A stretch of DNA of 64,000 nt from Gammaproteobacteria bacterium (GTDB taxonomy: Bacteria; Pseudomonadota; Gammaproteobacteria; Chromatiales; Chromatiaceae). The notes below the pieces were generated by a model. It was given only the letters and a program-made list of their open reading frames with translations, did no database searches and was not told where the DNA came from. Shown here piece by piece: positions 60,186 to 64,000 of this stretch; position 1 is the stretch's first letter; each line of letters begins with the position of its first letter. The stretch is from contig WFXD01000020.1 in assembly GCA_015490795.1 (NCBI GenBank), positions 1 to 64,000 of the forward strand. Reading direction: 5' to 3'. A program made the position numbers and the translations under genes.

Positions 60186-60534
60186 TATTGCGGGGAAAAC
60201 CGCGCATGTTAGGCTAATATCGTGCTGGGCGCAAGGGCTTTTCTGCCTTGTCCAATATGATGATAAGTCTGAAGGGAGAGTGGTATTTCTAACATAAAAT
60301 GAGTCTGAAACTGGGAAGAGGTCTGTTCATGATGGGGGGATGAAAACCATCATGAGACTCGAAGACCTTTAAAGACTACCGATCAACTCACAGATTTCCT
60401 ATCAGGCACCCAGGTGGAGGACCCTGGCTTTGCTTTGACTCTTGTATCAGCCTGTTGCAACATTGCGTGAGCAGCCTCTTCTTGGGTTGCTTGGGGGTGC
60501 AACCTTTACTGAATTCAGGTGGAATATAGCGCGT
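60186..60534. other. Intergenic region before the polyene-like cluster, with hairpins
   Basis: Between the divergent rpmE and acyl carrier genes. A hairpin TCATGATGG/CCATCATGA is at 60327-60355, enclosed by AGGTCT (60319-60324) pairing with AGACCT (60363-60368). A smaller stem CCAGG/CCTGG stands at about 60410-60428. They could be leader or regulatory structures for the cluster; I do not recognise a known riboswitch. The rpmE promoter must also lie here. Confidence 0.55.
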
Positions 60535-60798
60535 ATGAGTGATTTATCTGTCAAAGAGCTTGAAGTGGCAAGGCTTATTGTAGATTCATTGAATCTTGAG
60601 GATGTTACGGCGGAGGAGATTGAACCGGATGCTCCGCTGTTTCGTGATGGGCTGGGGCTTGATTCCATCGATGCATTGGAACTCTCCCTTGGTATTAAAC
60701 AAAAATATGGTATCCAGTTGCGTGCTGAAGATGAGAATGTAAATCAGATCTTCACCTCGCTCTCTACGCTGACCAAACATATCCAGAAAAACAGTTGA
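60535..60798 (+). CDS. Acyl carrier protein
   Basis: An 87-residue carrier with the phosphopantetheine site Ser44 in GLGLDSIDALEL. The frame is open from 60442 but the extra residues have no homology and an AGGTGG ribosome site precedes the ATG at 60535. It begins an apparently coupled set: the next start overlaps its stop. A carrier protein next to a hotdog dehydratase, LpxL-like acyltransferase, LolA-like protein and MMPL exporter is the pattern of aryl-polyene clusters. Confidence 0.88.
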   Translation: MSDLSVKELEVARLIVDSLNLEDVTAEEIEPDAPLFRDGLGLDSIDALELSLGIKQKYGIQLRAEDENVNQIFTSLSTLTKHIQKNS

Positions 60799-61112
60799 GC
60801 AGCGTCTACCACTCCCAAAGCCTGATCCCTGAAGATCACCCCTCCCTGAGCGGGCATTTTCCGGGGAATCCGGTTGTGCCTGGTGTTGTGTTGTTGGAGC
60901 ATGTTGCCCAGGCAATGACAGCCTGGCGGCCTGAGTCGGTTATCGCTGGATTTCCGGTAGTAAAATTTCAGCAGGTATTAAAGCCTGGCCAGCTGTTTGA
61001 GATCCAGCTGCAACAGAGAGAGGCGGGGCGGTTTGGTTTTGAATGTGATATTGCAGGTCAGATTATAGCCTCTGGCACCTTTGCGACCAGTGATGTTAAA
61101 GCGGCATCATGA
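60795..61112 (+). CDS. FabZ-type hotdog dehydratase
   Basis: A 105-residue hotdog-fold protein with the 3-hydroxyacyl-ACP dehydratase signature SGHFPGNPVVPGVVLLEHVAQ; His21 would be catalytic. It starts with a TTG that overlaps the acyl carrier stop by four bases (TTGA). It is shorter than FabZ (about 150 residues) but similar to small dehydratase-like proteins of aryl-polyene clusters. Its substrate is presumably acyl groups on the preceding carrier. Confidence 0.8.
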   Translation: MSSVYHSQSLIPEDHPSLSGHFPGNPVVPGVVLLEHVAQAMTAWRPESVIAGFPVVKFQQVLKPGQLFEIQLQQREAGRFGFECDIAGQIIASGTFATSDVKAAS

Positions 61113-62005
61113 GTAGTGACTGGGCCTCTCAGAAGGAGCGGGGCACCCCCTTTGCCTTGCGTTTGATTCTCTGGATTGCACAGCACCTGGGGCGTGGTTT
61201 TGCGCGCCTCTTTCTCCACCCGATTACACTCTATTTCCTGCTGATGGCCAAGCCGCAGCGCAGAGCCTCGCGGCAATATCTCCAGCGTATTTTAGGTCGC
61301 CAGATTACCCTTTTTGATATAGCGCGGCACATCCACTGTTTTGCTTCTACGATCCTTGACCGGGTTTTTCTGCTGGCAGATCGCAGCAGTGAATTTGATA
61401 TTAAACGCTACAAGCCTGAAGAGGTCTATCGTCTGGTTGATCAGGGGCAGGGCTGCCTGCTGCTGGGCGCTCATCTTGGCAGCTTTGAAGTGTTACGTGC
61501 GCCGGCAATCAATGAGCGCAGGATGCCGTTGAAAATACTGATGTATCCCAATCACAATGAGCAGATCTCAAAGATATTTATGGGGCTGAACCCAGAGGTT
61601 GCGCAGAGCATTTTACCGCTGGGGGAGATGGATACCATGCTCAGGGTGGCGGATGCTGTGGCAGAGGGCAAGGCGGTAGCCATGCTGGGGGATCGGGCAA
61701 TTGGCAGTGAAAAGTCTGTTGATTGTTGTTTTCTTGGCAAGAGCGCTCAATTTCCTGCCGGCCCTATGTTGCTGGCCTCGGTACTGAAGGTGCCGGTGAT
61801 TCTTTTTGTCGGTCTGTACATGGGTGGTAATCGCTATGAACTCTATTTTGAGAAGCTTGCAGACAAGGTGGTGATTGGCCGAAAACAGCGTGATGCTGAT
61901 CTGCAAAAGTGGGTGCAGCACTATGCAGATCGTCTGGAATATTATGCGCGTAAAGCACCTGATAACTGGTTTAATTTCTATGACTTTTGGAACAGGGGTG
62001 GGTAG
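61109..62005 (+). CDS. LpxL/HtrB-like acyltransferase
   Basis: A 298-residue membrane-associated acyltransferase. The motif GAHLGSFEVLRA gives an HX4E active site (His-Leu-Gly-Ser-Phe-Glu), and ALGDRAIGSEKSVDC-like and FPAGPMLLASVL segments are typical of the lauroyl/myristoyl transferase family of lipid A. In polyene clusters such enzymes are thought to attach the polyene chain to a membrane anchor. The start overlaps the dehydratase stop (ATGA). An unusually short N-terminal helix region precedes the motif. Confidence 0.85.
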   Translation: MSSDWASQKERGTPFALRLILWIAQHLGRGFARLFLHPITLYFLLMAKPQRRASRQYLQRILGRQITLFDIARHIHCFASTILDRVFLLADRSSEFDIKRYKPEEVYRLVDQGQGCLLLGAHLGSFEVLRAPAINERRMPLKILMYPNHNEQISKIFMGLNPEVAQSILPLGEMDTMLRVADAVAEGKAVAMLGDRAIGSEKSVDCCFLGKSAQFPAGPMLLASVLKVPVILFVGLYMGGNRYELYFEKLADKVVIGRKQRDADLQKWVQHYADRLEYYARKAPDNWFNFYDFWNRGG

Positions 62006-62579
62006 CCTTCGCTATAGTCTGCTGGTCTCTTTTTTGCTGCTGCTGGTTTCGGTACAGACCACAGCAAAGGAGTGGGATCGCGCCGAATTAATGGCGCTGC
62101 TGGCTACAACAAAAGGGAGTGAGCAACGCTATACAGAGACCAGACAGCTGGATTTTTTAGAGGGATCGGTTACTTCGCAGGGGAGACTCATCTTCTCGCC
62201 GCCAGATCGGCTGGTAAAGCAGGTTGACCCACCTGATTCAAGCCGCTATGAAATCATGGGGGATACAATGACGATCCGCCGCCCCGGCGAGGCTGAACAG
62301 GTTGTGAGTATTGATGCGCACCCTCTGTTGCGTCTTTTTATTGATACACTACGCGCTCTGCTGATGGGGGATCTCAAGCTGCTGGAACAACACCATGCTA
62401 TCGCACTGACCGGCAACCGTGATGCATGGCAATTGCAGCTTAGTCCGCAAGATAGTCAGCTGGCTGCATCGGTGGAGTGGTTAATCATCACTGGGCATGA
62501 TGGGCATATCGAACAGATGATCACGCAGGAACAGAGTGGTGACCAGACGGTGCTGATCCTGCACGGTAAAAGTGAATAG
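61980..62579 (+). CDS. LolA-like outer-membrane lipoprotein carrier family protein
   Basis: A 199-residue protein with a signal peptide (about residues 12-30, LLVSFLLLLVSVQTTA) and the LolA-like pattern of beta strands with RYTETRQLDFLEGSVTSQGRL and PDRLVKQVDPPDSSRYE. The ATG at 61980 is within the previous gene, overlapping it by 26 bases; a longer frame from 61875 lacks a signal peptide at its start. In aryl-polyene clusters a LolA-like protein is always present and may carry the product in the periplasm. It is followed by the MMPL exporter. Confidence 0.8.
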   Translation: MTFGTGVGSLRYSLLVSFLLLLVSVQTTAKEWDRAELMALLATTKGSEQRYTETRQLDFLEGSVTSQGRLIFSPPDRLVKQVDPPDSSRYEIMGDTMTIRRPGEAEQVVSIDAHPLLRLFIDTLRALLMGDLKLLEQHHAIALTGNRDAWQLQLSPQDSQLAASVEWLIITGHDGHIEQMITQEQSGDQTVLILHGKSE

Positions 62580-64000
62580 AGACCAGCTCACCGCTCTGCT
62601 GATCTGGGTGCTTTTGGTTGCTCTTGCCTCTGCCTGGTTGGTGGCAAAGGTGCCGATACGCTCTGATCTCTCCCTCTTTCTTCCTGCGGGTAGTGACCCT
62701 GTTGAGCGGGTGATGCAACACAAGCTGCGCGAAGGGGCAGTCTCACGCCTGGTGCTGATAGGCATTGAGGGTGGCTCACTTGAACTGCGTGTTGCAGCAA
62801 GTCGCCAGCTGCGGCATGCATTATTGAAGCTGGAGCACTTTAAGCGGGTAGAGAATGGTGCAGCGGCACCGTTAAAGAGTGATCCGCTGTTGTTTGAATA
62901 TCGCTACCTGTTGGCCAAAAAGGGTGAGGCGGTGCTTTTTACTGCGCAAGGGTTGGCGCAGGCGCTTGATCGGCGCATGCAGGAGTTGACGGCTCCCTAT
63001 CCCTCGCCGTTTAAACAACAGCTGCCGCGAGATCCAACCGCTGCCTATCCCGCATTGCTCAAGCAGTGGCTGCCGCCATCCCGTCCCAACAATGTGCAGG
63101 GACTCTGGTTTTCGGCTGATCGGCAGCGCGCCTTGCTGGTTGCCGAAACATGGGCCAAAGGGATGGCGATGGAGAGCCAGCAACAGGCAGTTGATGCGAT
63201 CCGGCAGCAGTTTCATGCGATTGACAGCAGTGGCCAGTTAACATTGCAGCTCAGCGGGCCGGGTCTGTTTGCCGTCCACTCACGAGAGGTGATTCGGAGT
63301 GAGGCCAAACTGCTGAGCATGATTGCATCAGCTGCTATAGTGGTTATCCTGCTGTTGGCCTATCGCTCGTTGCGCATCGTCATCCTGGCGGCACTGCCGT
63401 TAATGAGCGCCATATTGGCGGGTAGCTGTCTGGCGGGTCTGCTGTTTGGTGAGCTGTATGGCATTACACTGGCCTTTGGCATTACGCTGTTGGGGGTCAC
63501 TATTGATTACCCCATCCACCTCTTCAGCCATCTTAAAAAAAGTGAGAGCGCCTCACAGAGCCTGATGCGGGTATGGGGCACCTTGAGGATGGGGGTGGTG
63601 ACCACCTGCACCGGCTATCTGGTGATGGCGGCGACCGATTTTCGTGGACTCAGCCAGCTGGGTGTCTTCACCATTGGTGGTCTGCTTGCCGGGGCATTGA
63701 CGACGCGATTCCTGCTGCCGCGATTGATGGGGGATGGCTGGGAGCTTGCCTTGGACAAGGGTGCCTGTCGGGTTCCCCAACCCGGTCGGTTACCGGCAAG
63801 GCTGTTGTTTGCAGCAGGGTTCTGCTCGCTGCTCTTTCTTTTTGTGCAATCCACGCCCGTTTGGCAGGATGATCTCGCTTCAATGAGCGCATTGCCAAAA
63901 GAGCTGCTGGATCTGGATCGGGAGATGCGGAGGCAGCTCAATGTGCCGGAGGTGAGTCATCTGATCGTTCTGCATGCTCAGGATCTGGAGAGCGCGCTTC
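62572..64000 (+). CDS. MMPL/RND-type exporter, truncated by the window edge
   Basis: From the GTG at 62572 the frame is open to the last base, giving at least 476 residues. The first membrane helix (about 8-26), a periplasmic domain and a run of helices (SMIASAAIVVILLLAYRSL; FGITLLGVTIDYPIHLFSH) are typical of MMPL transporters; the segment GVTIDYPIHLFSH has the acidic membrane residue expected for proton coupling. It starts eight bases before the LolA-like stop. It probably exports the acylated product of the cluster. Confidence 0.85.
   Translation, partial: MNRDQLTALLIWVLLVALASAWLVAKVPIRSDLSLFLPAGSDPVERVMQHKLREGAVSRLVLIGIEGGSLELRVAASRQLRHALLKLEHFKRVENGAAAPLKSDPLLFEYRYLLAKKGEAVLFTAQGLAQALDRRMQELTAPYPSPFKQQLPRDPTAAYPALLKQWLPPSRPNNVQGLWFSADRQRALLVAETWAKGMAMESQQQAVDAIRQQFHAIDSSGQLTLQLSGPGLFAVHSREVIRSEAKLLSMIASAAIVVILLLAYRSLRIVILAALPLMSAILAGSCLAGLLFGELYGITLAFGITLLGVTIDYPIHLFSHLKKSESASQSLMRVWGTLRMGVVTTCTGYLVMAATDFRGLSQLGVFTIGGLLAGALTTRFLLPRLMGDGWELALDKGACRVPQPGRLPARLLFAAGFCSLLFLFVQSTPVWQDDLASMSALPKELLDLDREMRRQLNVPEVSHLIVLHAQDLESAL

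Overview
The window is a stretch of gammaproteobacterial chromosome around the replication origin. Almost every gene is a recognisable housekeeping gene in an order typical of Gammaproteobacteria (hslVU-DUF971-ubiEJB, dapF-DUF484-xerC, dnaA-dnaN-recF-gyrB, glyQS, mnmG-rsmG-parAB-atp, glmUS, pilMNOPQ-aroKB-damX). Ubiquinone synthesis genes, a heptose phosphatase (an LPS precursor enzyme), type IV pilus genes and c-di-GMP proteins point to a Gram-negative, respiring, surface-active organism. A sulfur-oxidising or Chromatiales-like lineage is only a guess; no rRNA or tRNA gene was seen to test it.

Layout. 0-2.4 kb: a palindromic repeat, a DUF1820 gene, phoR, a Pho-box-like site with what looks like a decayed phoB fragment, and a PilZ gene. 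2.4-5.4 kb: a mobile-element zone with a 24-bp inverted-repeat element, an orphan RHS tail fragment and an IS1634-family transposase. 5.4-15.3 kb (mostly minus strand): ubiB-ubiJ-ubiE, DUF971, hslU-hslV, a PilZ gene convergent with a haem-c-type HD-GYP protein, then xerC-DUF484-dapF. 15.4-18.2 kb: one long gene fusing an acyl carrier domain, a fatty-acyl-AMP ligase and a PlsC acyltransferase. 18.2-24.9 kb: dnaA, a probable oriC between dnaA and dnaN, recF carrying two parS sites, and gyrB. 24.9-29.2 kb: plsC-like, gmhB, glyS and glyQ.

29.3-34.3 kb: a PP-loop thiolation enzyme, a TusA-type sulfur carrier and a CDF metal exporter run into mnmG and rsmG. 34.3-46.8 kb: a nested palindrome, parAB, the complete F1Fo ATP synthase operon behind a good sigma-70 promoter, then glmU and glmS. 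46.8-55.2 kb (minus): damX-like, aroB, aroK, pilQPONM. 55.4-60.2 kb: PBP1a, an unknown gene, citrate synthase and ribosomal protein L31. From 60.5 kb to the right edge, five tightly overlapping genes (acyl carrier protein, hotdog dehydratase, LpxL-like acyltransferase, LolA-like protein, MMPL exporter) look like the left end of an aryl-polyene-type cluster that continues beyond the window.

The least ordinary parts are the ACP-FAAL-PlsC fusion beside the origin, the haem-binding HD-GYP with its convergent PilZ partner sharing a stop-codon hairpin, the thiolation/TusA module in front of mnmG, the polyene-like cluster, and a family of nested palindromes of about 150-180 bp. I found no CRISPR array, no recognisable defence system and no clearly new multi-gene system. 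All functional statements rest on motif recognition by eye, not on database searches.
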